Positions 36,270-45,697 of a stretch of 64,000 bases of DNA are shown here, piece by piece. Location: positions 3,596,001 through 3,660,000 of the forward strand of contig NZ_VFOL01000001.1 of the NCBI RefSeq assembly GCF_006716065.1, written 5' to 3'. Source of the DNA: Salinispora arenicola (GTDB taxonomy: Bacteria > Actinomycetota > Actinomycetes > Mycobacteriales > Micromonosporaceae). Position numbers and translations under genes: made by a program. Positions within the stretch are counted from its first letter, which is position 1. Each line of letters starts with the position of its first letter. The notes beneath the pieces are model-generated. The model was not told the origin of the DNA, made no database searches, and saw nothing but the letters and a program-made list of their open reading frames with translations.

Positions 36270-36950
36270 GTGGGAAGTGAGTTGGCCGATATCTTGGATG
36301 CGGCGGCAGGTGGAAGCTACCCGCCCCCTGACGGCGGGATCACCGTGGTGCCGCAGCCGAGCCACCGCGACGCCGGAGTGATCGCATTCACCGCCCACTC
36401 CGTGGTGTTCACGGACGAGGATCCGCGCTGGGTGCGTGCTTTGCGAGCCACACTCGACTGCGACAGCCTGGCGGCCACGATGCATCCACGCTTCCTGGGC
36501 GCGCTGCTCGACCGCACCGGACGATCCATGGACACGATCGACCTCCTGACGGTCGCAAGCCCCCTCGTCGGTGCGCCCCCGCTGAGGCTCACCGAGCTTG
36601 TGGACGCCGACCACGCCCGCGTAGCTCGGGCACGCCGGTGTCGGGACGACGTTCGCGTCTGGGCGACCGACGGTGGAGTGGTCGTACTGGGCCGGGGGCT
36701 GGCCGGTCGGTGGGAGGCGGCGATCGAGGTCGACGAGGAGTATCGCCACCACGGCCTGGGGCGGGCACTGGCGAGGGCTGCCCGGTATCTGGTACCCGAC
36801 GGGCAGCCGGTCTGGTCGCAGCAGGCTGCCGGTAACGCGCGAAGCATACGCGCCTTTCACGCGGCGGGGTTTCATCCGGTGGGAGCCGAAGCGCTGCTTC
36901 GCGGCACCGAGGCAATCCACGCCACCGGCGGCTATGCCGGCAGGGTGTGA
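36270..36950 (+). CDS. GNAT-family N-acetyltransferase
   Basis: 226 residues. The acetyl-CoA binding segment IEVDEEYRHHGLGRALARAA (motif A, with RHHGLGR) and AAGNARSIRAFHAAGF (motif B) identify the C-terminal GNAT domain (about 110-220). The N-terminal hundred residues do not match a domain I know. GTG at 36270 is preferred: GAAAGGAAG lies eight bases upstream. It stands 19 bases before the ECF sigma gene. Confidence 0.87.
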   Translation: MGSELADILDAAAGGSYPPPDGGITVVPQPSHRDAGVIAFTAHSVVFTDEDPRWVRALRATLDCDSLAATMHPRFLGALLDRTGRSMDTIDLLTVASPLVGAPPLRLTELVDADHARVARARRCRDDVRVWATDGGVVVLGRGLAGRWEAAIEVDEEYRHHGLGRALARAARYLVPDGQPVWSQQAAGNARSIRAFHAAGFHPVGAEALLRGTEAIHATGGYAGRV

Positions 36951-36968
36951 GTCCGGCAGTACCGGATC

Positions 36969-37856
36969 ATGGATCGGGTGGTGGAGACAGTGGTAGGGGC
37001 TGCGCATGAGGCACCCTTTATGAAGCACCGTGGCCTGTTGTACGCGGTTGCGTACCGGACGCTCGGCAGCGCCAAGGAAGCCGAGGACGTCGTGCAGGAG
37101 GCCTGGCTGCGGTGGAGTCGTGTCGATCCGGCCACCGTCGTGGACGCCGAGGCGTTCCTGGTTCGAGTGACCATCCGGCTGGCGATCGACGAACTGCGCA
37201 GTGCCCGGGTGCGGCGTGAGGCGTACCTCGGTCCGTGGCTACCGGAGCCCATCCTCACCCGGCCGGACATCGCCGATGGCGTTCTCCTCGCCGACTCCGT
37301 CTCCACCGCGCTGCTGCTCGTCCTGGAGACGCTGTCGCCCCTGGAACGTGCGGTTTTCGTGTTGCGGGAGGCCTTCGGATATCCGTACGGCGAGATTGCG
37401 CAGTTCCTGGGACGCGGCGAGCCGGCAGTACGTCAGCTTGCGCACCGGGCCCGGAAGGCGGTGGAGAACCGCCGCCACCGATATGACAGCGACCCGGTGA
37501 CCCGACAGCAGGTGACCGAGCGATTCCTGGCCGCCTGTTCCGGTGGCGACATCACCGCACTGGTCGGCGTACTGGCACCGAACGTGACGATGGTCAGCGA
37601 CGGCGGCGGCTTCACGGGTGCGCCGCGCAAGCTCATCCACGGTTCGGACCTTGTGGCGCGCGCCATCGTCGTGCTCTCCCGGCAGCAGCCGGTCGGTTCG
37701 ACAGGCGCGATACTGCACCTCAACGGTAGCCCCGGTGTCGTGGTGCACTGCGACGGAACGACCGTGCTCGCGATGACCCTGCACCTGGTGGAGGGGCTGG
37801 TCCAGACCCTCCATGTGGTCAGTAACCCGCAGAAGCTGACCGGGATAGCACTGTGA
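36969..37856 (+). CDS. ECF41-group RNA polymerase sigma factor
   Basis: 295 residues. Sigma region 2 (LLYAVAYRTLGSAKEAEDVVQEAWLRW in parts) and region 4 (LSPLERAVFVLREAFGYPYGEIAQ) are followed by a SnoaL-like C-terminal extension that regulates the sigma in place of an anti-sigma factor. The three ECF41 fingerprints are present: WLPEP in the linker, DGGG in the extension and NPQKL (NPxKL) at the end. The following DoxX-like gene carries a promoter of the ECF41 type, so it is the likely target. The ATG at 36969 has only a weak ribosome-binding site. Confidence 0.95.
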   Translation: MDRVVETVVGAAHEAPFMKHRGLLYAVAYRTLGSAKEAEDVVQEAWLRWSRVDPATVVDAEAFLVRVTIRLAIDELRSARVRREAYLGPWLPEPILTRPDIADGVLLADSVSTALLLVLETLSPLERAVFVLREAFGYPYGEIAQFLGRGEPAVRQLAHRARKAVENRRHRYDSDPVTRQQVTERFLAACSGGDITALVGVLAPNVTMVSDGGGFTGAPRKLIHGSDLVARAIVVLSRQQPVGSTGAILHLNGSPGVVVHCDGTTVLAMTLHLVEGLVQTLHVVSNPQKLTGIAL

Positions 37857-37875
37857 CTCAGGGCACATGTCACCG

Positions 37876-37903
37876 TGTCACATCTCGGGTCGCCCGCCTC
37901 GTC
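37876..37903 (+). promoter_or_regulatory. ECF41-type promoter
   Basis: TGTCACA (37876-37882), a 17-base spacer, then CGTC (37900-37903). These are the -35 and -10 elements described for ECF41 sigma factors. It lies 19 bases after the sigma gene's stop and 41 before the DoxX-like start. Confidence 0.85.
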
Positions 37904-37943
37904 CGGGAGTGACTGGTCAAACCCTTCACATACGGAGACGTTG

Positions 37944-38300
37944 ATGTTCGTGACTTATCTCGTCGTGACCCTGTTGGCCTCGGCCCTCAACGGTTCGGCT
38001 GCCGTGGCCAACCTGATCGGGCACGAGTATCCAAAGTCGGAGGCGGACCGTAATCGGGTCCCTCGGTCGTGGGTGCGGCCACTAGGAGTGCTTCTCGGCG
38101 CGGGCGCGCTCGGCCTGCTGGCCGGGATCGTCGTGCCAGTCCTGGGTACTCTCGCGGCAGCCGGTCTGGTCCTGTACTTCCTCGGTGCGCTGGGCGTACA
38201 CGTGCGGGCCGGCAACTTCCGCCTCGGTGCCTGGGCGCTCTTCTTCGTGGTCGCTCTCGCCGCACTCATCGTCAACCTCGCCTATCACCCCAACGCCTGA
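37944..38300 (+). CDS. DoxX-like small membrane protein
   Basis: 118 residues with four hydrophobic segments (FVTYLVVTLLASALNGSAA, LGVLLGAGALGLLAGIV, the next ending VLYFLGALGVHV, and a last one) and the conserved RSWVRPLGVLLGAGALG pattern of DoxX-like proteins. GGAGA precedes the ATG at 37944. ECF41 sigma factors are commonly encoded next to COE genes or DoxX-like genes that they control, which fits. A redox or membrane-stress role is inferred only. Confidence 0.88.
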   Translation: MFVTYLVVTLLASALNGSAAVANLIGHEYPKSEADRNRVPRSWVRPLGVLLGAGALGLLAGIVVPVLGTLAAAGLVLYFLGALGVHVRAGNFRLGAWALFFVVALAALIVNLAYHPNA

Positions 38301-38319
38301 CGAAGCTGGTGGGTGGGCA

Positions 38320-38355
38320 GCGCCGGCGACACGGCACCCACGCCGTCGCCGGCGC
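38320..38355. terminator. 11-bp perfect hairpin after the DoxX-like gene
   Basis: Arms 38320-38330 and 38345-38355 are exact reverse complements with a 14-base loop, flanked by GGGTGG/CCACCC that can extend the stem. It lies 20 bases after the stop. Confidence 0.8.
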
Positions 38356-38411
38356 GCCACCCGTAGGCCGCGACGTGAGTGCCACAGGCGCAAGCGTCGG
38401 CATAGCAGGTG

Positions 38412-38506
38412 TTGACAGGGGCACGGAATGTGAGCGTAAGATCACCCTGCATGTGAAAGTGTGCGTTAAGCATGGGTGTGGAGCACTCAACGCACGTGTT
38501 GCAGGG
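38412..38506 (+). ncRNA. Candidate promoter followed by a nested hairpin (possible small RNA)
   Basis: In a 498-base gene-free stretch (38301-38798), TTGACA (38412-38417) and TAAGAT (38437-38442) are 19 bases apart. Starting three bases later is a nested inverted repeat: CCCTGCA (38445-38451) with TGCAGGG (38500-38506), enclosing GTGCGTT (38461-38467) with AACGCAC (38489-38495). No gene follows on this strand for over 2 kb. A structured transcript is possible, but chance pairing is not excluded. Confidence 0.3.
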
Positions 38507-38798
38507 CCAGTGGTGACAGACGCTGGCACGGCGGGATTGCGAGCGGGATGGATCAGCTCCACCGGAGCGCAACGGGGGGATGCATCCCGCAGCACCCGCC
38601 GGGCACCTCAGCTGGCGTCGAGGTGACGGCTCCAGCCGGACGAGGCGCCGCCGCAGTGCTCTACCCGGTCTCCGGTTACGCGGCGGGGGCCGCTGCGAGG
38701 TCGTACCGGTCGGGTGTGTCCCATGGTCAGTCGGGCGCGCTGGGAATCAGCACTGAATCTCCTCGATACGGTCACGTCGGTGCGCCATCAGGTGTACC

Positions 38799-39644
38799 TC
38801 ACGAGGGGCGAAGGGCGACAGCGGCGCCAGTCACCGCGATCCCGGTCCCGGGCTGGGCGGGGATGCCGATGGTGAGCAGGCTTGGACGGCCCATGTCCTG
38901 GCCTTGGCGCACAGTAACCGTGGTGGGTGGCGCCACCAGGCGCAGTTCGCGTAGGTAGCCCCCCAACGCGGCGGCTGCCGCGCCAGTGGCGGGGTCCTCG
39001 ATGACGCCGCCGGGCGGAAAGGGGTTGCGCGCATGAAACACGTGGTCGGCTTCCCGGTGAACCAGGTTGATGGTGGTCCAGTCCCGCCGTGCCATCAACC
39101 CCGTCAGTGCCGCCAGGTCATAGTCCAGTTTGGCCAGACGCTGACGGCTCGCGGCAGCCACGATGGGATGCCACGCCCCGGCGAAGGATATCCGTGGCGG
39201 CAGCGTCGGCTCCAAGTCGTCCGACGTCCAACGTAACGCTTCGAGTAGTGCCCCAAGGTCGTCGGTGGAAATCGGTGTGGTTCGTGGTTCGACGCTGATC
39301 AAAGTAGCGGTGCTGGTGCCATCCGCCCTCACCTTGGTGGAGACCTCGACCGGGCCGGCCTGGGTGCTCAGGTGCAGCACTCCCGGACCGTGTCGCTCGG
39401 CGTGGGCGGCGGCTGACGCGATGGTCGCGTGACCGCAAAACGGGACCTCCGCTTTCGGGCTGAAGTAGCGCACCTTGTAGTGCCCCTCGCCGGCGGGCAC
39501 GAGGAATGCTGTTTCGGAGTATCCGACCTCGGCCGCTATGCGCTGCATTTCCGCGTCCGACAGCCCGGTGGCATCCAGCACAACACCAGCCGGGTTGCCA
39601 CCGGCGGGATCCGTGGTGAATGCGGCGTACCGCAGAATCTCCAT
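38799..39644 (-). CDS. PhzF-family isomerase/epimerase-like protein
   Basis: 281 residues. It shows the PhzF fold pattern: GGNPAGVVLDATGLSDAEMQ, VGYSETAFL with the conserved catalytic Glu, PFCGHATIA, and the C-terminal IEDPATGAAAAALGGYL. PhzF itself isomerises a phenazine precursor, but no phenazine genes are present, so the substrate is unknown. ATG at 39644 starts the standard MEILRYAAFTTDPAGGNPAG opening. It is convergent with nothing close and stands alone. Confidence 0.93.
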   Translation of the reverse strand: MEILRYAAFTTDPAGGNPAGVVLDATGLSDAEMQRIAAEVGYSETAFLVPAGEGHYKVRYFSPKAEVPFCGHATIASAAAHAERHGPGVLHLSTQAGPVEVSTKVRADGTSTATLISVEPRTTPISTDDLGALLEALRWTSDDLEPTLPPRISFAGAWHPIVAAASRQRLAKLDYDLAALTGLMARRDWTTINLVHREADHVFHARNPFPPGGVIEDPATGAAAAALGGYLRELRLVAPPTTVTVRQGQDMGRPSLLTIGIPAQPGTGIAVTGAAVALRPS

Positions 39645-39712
39645 GATCGTAATCCTAGACCGGAGCCCCGCTGTAGCCCAGTGTCAGTTGATCCACGGGG
39701 GACTCTGCGTCG

Positions 39713-40615
39713 TCAACGAAGGGCCTCGGCGGCGACGGCTCGAACCGCGGAGGTCAATGCGTTCAGGGCGCTGGACTCCAGCCGCCAGTGCTGCCAGTAC
39801 AGCGGAACATCCACCTGCCGGTCGGGAATGATGTCCAGACAGGTCCCGCGCGTCAGGTGGGCGGCGGCGATCTGCTCCGGCACCAGCCCCCAGCCGAGTC
39901 CCTGCCGGATTGCCTCGACGAATGCCGGCACTGACGGGACGTAGTGCACTGGGGGCTCGAGGTCTCGTCCGGTGACCGAGCGCAGAAATCGATGTTGCGT
40001 CTGATCCTTTCGGTCGAAGACGATCACTGGTGTCGCGGCCAGCGCTTCGGCGGTGGCGATGCCATCAGGAAACCAACGGTCCACCAGTGCAGGTGCCCCC
40101 AACGGGTGGTAGCGCATGGCGCCGAGCCGCTGCGCGCGGCACCCCTGCACCGGTTCCCGTAGGGCGGTCACGGCTGCCATCACCGATCCGTCACGAAGCA
40201 GTTCGACTGTGTGCTCCTCGTCGTCCTGTCGGATGTCGAAGAAGAGGCCGAGTTGGTTGGACACCCGGGCCAGTGCGGTGGGGAACCAGGTTGCCAGAGA
40301 ATCGGCATTGACCACGGCCGCCAGCCGTGAACGCCCCCGACCACCGCCAGACATGCCCTGCTGCGCCTCGGACAGTGCCTCACGTTCGAGCAAGGCGAAC
40401 TGGCCGGCCAGGCGCAGCAGCGGCTTCCCCGCGTCGGTGGGTCGGCACGGGCGGTGCCGGCGTACCAACACCTGGCCGACCGCTTCCTCGAGCGCCTTGA
40501 CTCGCTGGCTTACGGCGGACGGGGTGACATGCAGTAGCCGGGCGGCGGCGTCAAAGCTGCCTTCGGCTACCACCGCGGCAAATGTCCGGAGCTGGGTGGT
40601 GTCGAGCATAAGCAA
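39713..40615 (-). CDS. lysG: LysR-type regulator LysG/ArgP
   Basis: 300 residues. The HTH (LRTFAAVVAEGSFDAAARLL, then HVTPSAVSQRVKALE) and the effector domain match the ArgP/LysG group, which senses lysine or arginine. It is divergent from a LysE exporter with 62 bases between starts, the classic LysG-LysE arrangement, so it should activate that exporter. Two ATG codons (40615, 40609) are possible starts. Confidence 0.93.
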   Translation of the reverse strand: MLMLDTTQLRTFAAVVAEGSFDAAARLLHVTPSAVSQRVKALEEAVGQVLVRRHRPCRPTDAGKPLLRLAGQFALLEREALSEAQQGMSGGGRGRSRLAAVVNADSLATWFPTALARVSNQLGLFFDIRQDDEEHTVELLRDGSVMAAVTALREPVQGCRAQRLGAMRYHPLGAPALVDRWFPDGIATAEALAATPVIVFDRKDQTQHRFLRSVTGRDLEPPVHYVPSVPAFVEAIRQGLGWGLVPEQIAAAHLTRGTCLDIIPDRQVDVPLYWQHWRLESSALNALTSAVRAVAAEALR

Positions 40616-40677
40616 ATCTTACGAACCATCAGATTCTTTAGTTGGACGCAGGGAGAGATCACCCCTAGCGTCGTGAC

Positions 40678-41277
40678 GTGATCAATTCCGCGCTCGCCGG
40701 CTTTACCCTCACCGTCGCCCTGGTCGCCGCCATCGGGGCGCAGAACGCGTTCGTGCTGCGTCAGGGGCTACGCCGGGAGCACGTCATTCCCGTCGTGCTC
40801 ACCTGCGCCGCCTCGGACGCCCTGCTGATCGGTGCCGGCATCGCCGGGATGGGCGCCTTGGTGGCAGGCCGCCCGACGCTGGTCACCGCTGTGCGGTGGG
40901 CTGGTGCCGCATTCCTGCTGTGCTATGCACTGCTCGCCGCCCGGCGAGCGCTACGCCCGCACGCGCTCCGGCCGGCCGAGGACCCGCCGGCGGCACGGCT
41001 GCGGACCACCCTGTTGACCTGCCTCGCCTTCACCTACCTCAATCCACACGTCTACCTGGACACCGTGCTGCTGCTGGGCGGTGTCGGGCAGCAGCACTCG
41101 TACCGATGGGCGTTCTGGGCGGCTGCGGCCACCGCCAGCCTCACCTGGTTCACCGTGCTCGGCGCAGGCGCGTACCGGCTCGGGCCCCTGCTCGCCCGAA
41201 CCGCCGTCTGGCGGATACTCGATGGCGCGGTCGCCGTCATGATGGCCACAATCGCGGCGGCGCTACTGCTGGTCTGA
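40678..41277 (+). CDS. lysE: LysE/ArgO-type amino acid exporter
   Basis: 199 residues with six hydrophobic segments. The opening FTLTVALVAAIGAQNAFVLRQG and the internal FTYLNPHVYLDTVLLLG are LysE/ArgO signatures. It exports lysine and/or arginine. The GTG start has TAGCGT at positions -12 to -7 and no ribosome-binding site, so a leaderless mRNA is likely. Confidence 0.94.
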   Translation: MINSALAGFTLTVALVAAIGAQNAFVLRQGLRREHVIPVVLTCAASDALLIGAGIAGMGALVAGRPTLVTAVRWAGAAFLLCYALLAARRALRPHALRPAEDPPAARLRTTLLTCLAFTYLNPHVYLDTVLLLGGVGQQHSYRWAFWAAAATASLTWFTVLGAGAYRLGPLLARTAVWRILDGAVAVMMATIAAALLLV

Positions 41278-41715
41278 CGTCGGTTGCCCATGAGTCCGCC
41301 CCAATTCGGTCTTGGCCTGGGAACACAGGAACATCGGTTGTGGCGCGGTTGACACTGCTGCTGGATGTCGCCGAGTCGCTTGTTTCCGGGCTTCTGGAGC
41401 GCCACGATGATGGGCCGTCGACTTCGTCCACACAGCCGAAAAGGGTCAACTGTCCGGCGGCGGATTCCTGGCCCAGCACGTTGGGGTGAGGCGCTCCGAT
41501 GGCAAGACCGCCCACTGGCCCCACCCATAGGGTGGGAGTGGGTCACACGTCACGCGGGACACCGGCGACAGGCCTTCGGGTCGATGTTGTTCGTCCGGAA
41601 CCGATTCGCGGCTACGAGGTGAGTGGGGTCGGCGAATGCGTACGGGGTCCAGCGCACCACCCTCGGCGGGCCCGATGGGTTCGGCCGTAGGTTCCCGGCG
41701 GTGCCGGACTGCCGG
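41278..41715. other. Intergenic region, nothing recognised
   Basis: About 440 bases between lysE and the second DHA2 transporter. Frames are open in places, including upstream of the transporter's ATG, but none has coding character or a ribosome-binding site. No repeat or hairpin stands out. Confidence 0.5.
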
Positions 41716-43176
41716 ATGAACAATGGTGAGCTGGATGCGGCGGAGGCACCCCGAACGGCGTCGGGCCGGCCGGTCCGGCGGTGGCCGGCGGCTACCGTCG
41801 GTGTGCTCGCCGTGTTCCTGGGTGGGCTGAACATCTCCCTTCTGGTGATCGCCCTGCCGACGATCCGGAGTGTTTTCGACCTGAGCCCGAGTGGCCAACA
41901 ATGGCTGATCTCCGGCTACTTCCTCACGTTCGGGTTGGTGCTGGTTCCCGCCGGCCGTTACGGGGACCTGCGTGGACGGCGAAACGTTTTCGTGGCCGGC
42001 ATCGCGTTGTTCGTGGTGGCGAGTACGGCCGCGGGTTTCGCCCCGTCGGGAACGTGGTTGATTGTCGCTCGGCTGGCCCAGGGGGTCGGCGTCGGGATGG
42101 CACTTCCGCAGGTGTTCGGGACGGTCCAGCGCATGTTTGCGGCCCGGGAGCGGGGGCGCCCGCTCGGGCTGCTGGCCGCGGCGGTCAGCGCCTCCCGGCT
42201 GGCCGGTCCGGTACTCGGCGGGGTACTGGTCACCGTCGGCGGTGCCGAGCAGGGCTGGCGGTGGATCTTCCTGATCAATGTGCCGATCGGGATCATCGTC
42301 GCCGCCTTCGGGTGGCGGTTGTTCCCCGTCGCCGAGCGGGACCAGCGATCCGAGTTGGACCTGATCGGTGCGCTGCTGCTGATATGCGGGTTGGGGCTGC
42401 TGTGGCTGATGCAGGGCGAGCAGTGGCCGGGGCTGCTGCGGTGGCTGTTTTTGCCAGCCGGTGTGGCAATGCTGGCTGCCTTCGTCCTGTGGGAACGTTC
42501 CTATGCCCATCGCGGTGAGCCGATATTCAACCTGAATCTGTTCCGGATCCGAACCTTCGCGTTGGGCGCGTTCATCGCCACCTTCTATTTTGCCGGCTAC
42601 GACGCTATCTACTACCTCCTGTCGGAGTACTTACAGAATGGTCTCGGGCACAGTGAGTTGGTGGCCGGAATCGCCCTCATGCCGTTGGCTCTGGGCACGG
42701 TCGTCGGCTCGGTGGCCGCTGGCGCCAAGGCCGGACGAGTGGGACGCCCACTGATCGCCGTGGGGCTGGCCTTCGCGGCGGTCGGGCTTGCCGTGCTGTT
42801 GGTCGCGGACCTGTTCCTGCCGGGTCCGAACTCTCCGCACGCGGCCACCCTGCCCCTGCTGTTGGTCGGGCTGGGCGGTGGATTGGCTACCGCGGGCGTC
42901 GGCGGCGGGCTGGTCATCGCTCCGAACCAGACCCTGGCCCTGTCCCACGTACCGCCGGCGGAGGGCGGTAGCGCCGGGGGGATGCTCCAGACGGGGCAAC
43001 GGTTCGGTGGTGGAGTCGGGGTCGCTGTCGTCGGAACCGCGCTCTTCGCCAGCCTGGAGAACACCGGCGACTGGCTCCTCGCCTTCCGCATTCCCATGGC
43101 GGTCATCATCGGGTTCTTCGTCACCGCGTTGGTCGCCGCCCTGATCGACCTGGTTACTCGCTCGCGAACCCACTGA
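41716..43176 (+). CDS. MFS exporter, DHA2 (14-TM) family
   Basis: 486 residues with about fourteen hydrophobic segments. GRYGDLRGRRNVFVAG is motif A after TM2; SRLAGPVLGGVLVTVGG is the TM5 antiporter motif. It is probably a multidrug or metabolite exporter. The start is uncertain: ATG at 41716 is taken, but the frame is open to 41623 and there is no clear ribosome-binding site. It ends facing the MMPL transporter, 85 bases away. Confidence 0.9.
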   Translation: MNNGELDAAEAPRTASGRPVRRWPAATVGVLAVFLGGLNISLLVIALPTIRSVFDLSPSGQQWLISGYFLTFGLVLVPAGRYGDLRGRRNVFVAGIALFVVASTAAGFAPSGTWLIVARLAQGVGVGMALPQVFGTVQRMFAARERGRPLGLLAAAVSASRLAGPVLGGVLVTVGGAEQGWRWIFLINVPIGIIVAAFGWRLFPVAERDQRSELDLIGALLLICGLGLLWLMQGEQWPGLLRWLFLPAGVAMLAAFVLWERSYAHRGEPIFNLNLFRIRTFALGAFIATFYFAGYDAIYYLLSEYLQNGLGHSELVAGIALMPLALGTVVGSVAAGAKAGRVGRPLIAVGLAFAAVGLAVLLVADLFLPGPNSPHAATLPLLLVGLGGGLATAGVGGGLVIAPNQTLALSHVPPAEGGSAGGMLQTGQRFGGGVGVAVVGTALFASLENTGDWLLAFRIPMAVIIGFFVTALVAALIDLVTRSRTH

Positions 43177-43261
43177 CGAGGTGCCGGTCGCGACCCTCGT
43201 ACACGGGAGACTCGGGTGAACACCGGTTCGCCCGCCGTCTGCTCGACCCGTGCCGGACGGA

Positions 43262-45412
43262 TCACCGCCGCCCCCGGGCAAGCCGGCCCGGCCACCAGAT
43301 TCGGCGACCAAGGTCGTGGGACAAGGCGGGCACCAGCAGGGAACGCACGACAATGGTGTCGATGAGAAGTCCGACCGGAAGGGCGATGCCCAACTCCACC
43401 AGGATCCGAACCGGGAGCACGGTCAACGCCGCGAAGGTCGCCGCGAGGACGACGCCGGCGGAGGTGATCACGCCGCCGGTCGCGGTGAGTGCGGAGAGCA
43501 CCCCCGCCCGGGTGCCCAACCGTTCCGATTCCTGCCGGACCCGACTCATCAGGAAGACGTTGTAGTCGACCCCCAGCGCGACCAGGAAGACGAAGGCGAA
43601 CAGGAGGAATTCCGGGTCCACCTTCGGGATGTTGAGCAGGTACCGGAACGCGATCACGCAGATGCCCACGGTGGCGGTGAAGGACAGCACCACGGTCAGG
43701 ACCAGGAGTATCGGCGCGAGCAGGGCGCGCAACAACACCGCCAGGCAGAACAGGATCACGACCAGGACGACGGGAAAGATGACCTGTTGGTCCCGGTCGG
43801 CGGCGTTGGCGGTGTCCACGTTGGTCGCGGTGGAACCACCGACCACGGAGTCGGAGCCCGGCACCGCGTGGACGGCGGTTCGGAGTCGACGAAGCGTCTG
43901 TTCGGCGCTGTCACTGTCCGGGGCGGCGGTCGTGGTCGCGTTCACCTGGACCCGTCCGTTGACGACCTTCGGCGCCGCCCCGGGCTGCGGAGCTGTCGCG
44001 GAGGCCCCACCCTGAGCGGTGAACGGCGTGACAGTGGCGATCCCCGACACCTGACGTGCCGCAGCGGTCACCTGGTTCACGGTTTCCGCGTTGGTCACGA
44101 TGATGGCCGGGCTGCCGGTGCCACCTGGATAGTGCTGGTCGAGCACCCGCTGCCCACTGACTGACGACCGGTGGCCGGAGAACAGCAGATCGTCCTGGTT
44201 TATCGCCTGCTTGCCCAGCTGGGTGACCCCGAGCGCGGCTACCCCGAGGCAGATAGCGGCAACAACCCAGACGAGTCGGTCTCGCCGGCCGACGAGGCGG
44301 GCGACCGGCGTCCAGAACCGGTGTGAGGTGGCATCGGCGTGCTGTTCGGGGCGCGGGATCCGTGGCCAGAACACTCGCCGCCCACCCAGGACGAGCAGGG
44401 CCGGAAGGAAGGTGAGCATCACCAGTAGCGTGCAGGCGATGCCGATGGCGGACACCGGTCCGAGGGAGCGGGTGGAGCTGAGCACCGACAGCAGGAGGGC
44501 GAGCAGGCCAAGGATGACGGTCGAACCGGAGGCGATGATCGCCGGAGCGGCGCCGCGCCACGCCACCCTCATCGCGTCAACCGGTCGTGCCCTCCGGGTC
44601 AGCTCCTCCCGGTAGCGGGCGATCAGCAGCAACGCGTAGTCGGTGCCCGCTCCGAAGACCAGCACGGTGAGGATTCCGCGCGACTCCCCGCTGAGCTTGA
44701 TGACGTCCGCATCGGCCAGCCAGTACACGAACACCGTGGCCAATACGTACGAGAGCCCGGCGGCGATCAGGGGAAGTGCCCACAGGACCGGACTACGGTA
44801 GATGATCAGCAACACCACCAGCACCGCGCCCAGGGTGACGGCCAGCAGTCGGCCGCCGACTCCGGCCAACACCGTGATCAGGTCACCGCGTAACGCCGCC
44901 GGGCCGGTGACCTCGACGGTCAGTCCATCCCGGTCACCACCGGCGATGGTCCGTAACTGATCGACAACGTCGTTCTCCGCCTGCCCCACGGCGTTGTCGA
45001 TCGGGACGACCTGCAACAGGGCCTGACCGTCCTGGCTCGGCACGGGCGACGCCAGGGGCCCGACCACCCACTGCACCTCACCGAAACGTGTCATGTCTGA
45101 CATCGCCCGTTCCTGGTCGTCGGTGGTGATCCCACCCGGGCGCTCGTAGACCACCAGGGCAGGCGTGGTGTCCGCGCCGGTGATGTCACGACTCTGACTC
45201 TGCGCCTGCTGCGACTCCGCGCTGGCGGGAAGGAACGTCTGGAAGTTGTCGGTCTCGACCTGGCCGAGGCGTCCGGGGAACGAGTGGGCCACGCCGCCGA
45301 CCACGAGCCATCCGAGGGTGACCACCACCGCGATCAGCGTGCCGATGTTGCGCGAAGGCATCGCGGCCACCCCGTCAGCGATCGGCTTGCTGGTACCGGT
45401 GACCCGACCCAC
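43262..45412 (-). CDS. MMPL/RND-family transporter
   Basis: 716 residues with a TM1, large extracytoplasmic loop, TM2-6 arrangement repeated twice, as in MmpL proteins. The conserved Asp/Tyr pair in GAGTDYALLLIARYREEL (TM4) and its counterpart VALGVDYNVFLMSRVRQE (TM10) carry the proton-relay signature. It probably exports lipids or other hydrophobic molecules. GTG at 45412 is given; an ATG 17 codons on (45361) is an alternative. Neither has a good ribosome-binding site. Confidence 0.93.
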   Translation of the reverse strand: MGRVTGTSKPIADGVAAMPSRNIGTLIAVVVTLGWLVVGGVAHSFPGRLGQVETDNFQTFLPASAESQQAQSQSRDITGADTTPALVVYERPGGITTDDQERAMSDMTRFGEVQWVVGPLASPVPSQDGQALLQVVPIDNAVGQAENDVVDQLRTIAGGDRDGLTVEVTGPAALRGDLITVLAGVGGRLLAVTLGAVLVVLLIIYRSPVLWALPLIAAGLSYVLATVFVYWLADADVIKLSGESRGILTVLVFGAGTDYALLLIARYREELTRRARPVDAMRVAWRGAAPAIIASGSTVILGLLALLLSVLSSTRSLGPVSAIGIACTLLVMLTFLPALLVLGGRRVFWPRIPRPEQHADATSHRFWTPVARLVGRRDRLVWVVAAICLGVAALGVTQLGKQAINQDDLLFSGHRSSVSGQRVLDQHYPGGTGSPAIIVTNAETVNQVTAAARQVSGIATVTPFTAQGGASATAPQPGAAPKVVNGRVQVNATTTAAPDSDSAEQTLRRLRTAVHAVPGSDSVVGGSTATNVDTANAADRDQQVIFPVVLVVILFCLAVLLRALLAPILLVLTVVLSFTATVGICVIAFRYLLNIPKVDPEFLLFAFVFLVALGVDYNVFLMSRVRQESERLGTRAGVLSALTATGGVITSAGVVLAATFAALTVLPVRILVELGIALPVGLLIDTIVVRSLLVPALSHDLGRRIWWPGRLARGRR

Positions 45413-45697
45413 GGCGCAACGAAGTCAACAGCAGCGTGGCACTCCCCGAAGGTATCGGTCTCCGCTCACTCGTGCCGGAGTGCACGGCTGGACCTGACAT
45501 GGGCTCATTCTCCGGTGCTTCGGCTGCTCCGACTCCGATTTCCCGCCGTACTCCGCTGTTCAGGTGAATGCCCCTGGTTCGGCGACCGGCCGCAACCACC
45601 CCAGCGCCCAGAGGGTGCGCGATCGGTGCCGGCGACGGGCACGCCAGCAGAGTGGGTCGGCCAGGCAGCAGGCGGCACATGCCGTTAGGTTGTGCGG

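Noticed and set aside
41290..41305. ATGAGTCCGC near the end of lysE, matching the core of the polyketide promoter element
   Set aside because: Only about ten bases match, the second block and spacing are absent, and no gene start follows at the right distance.
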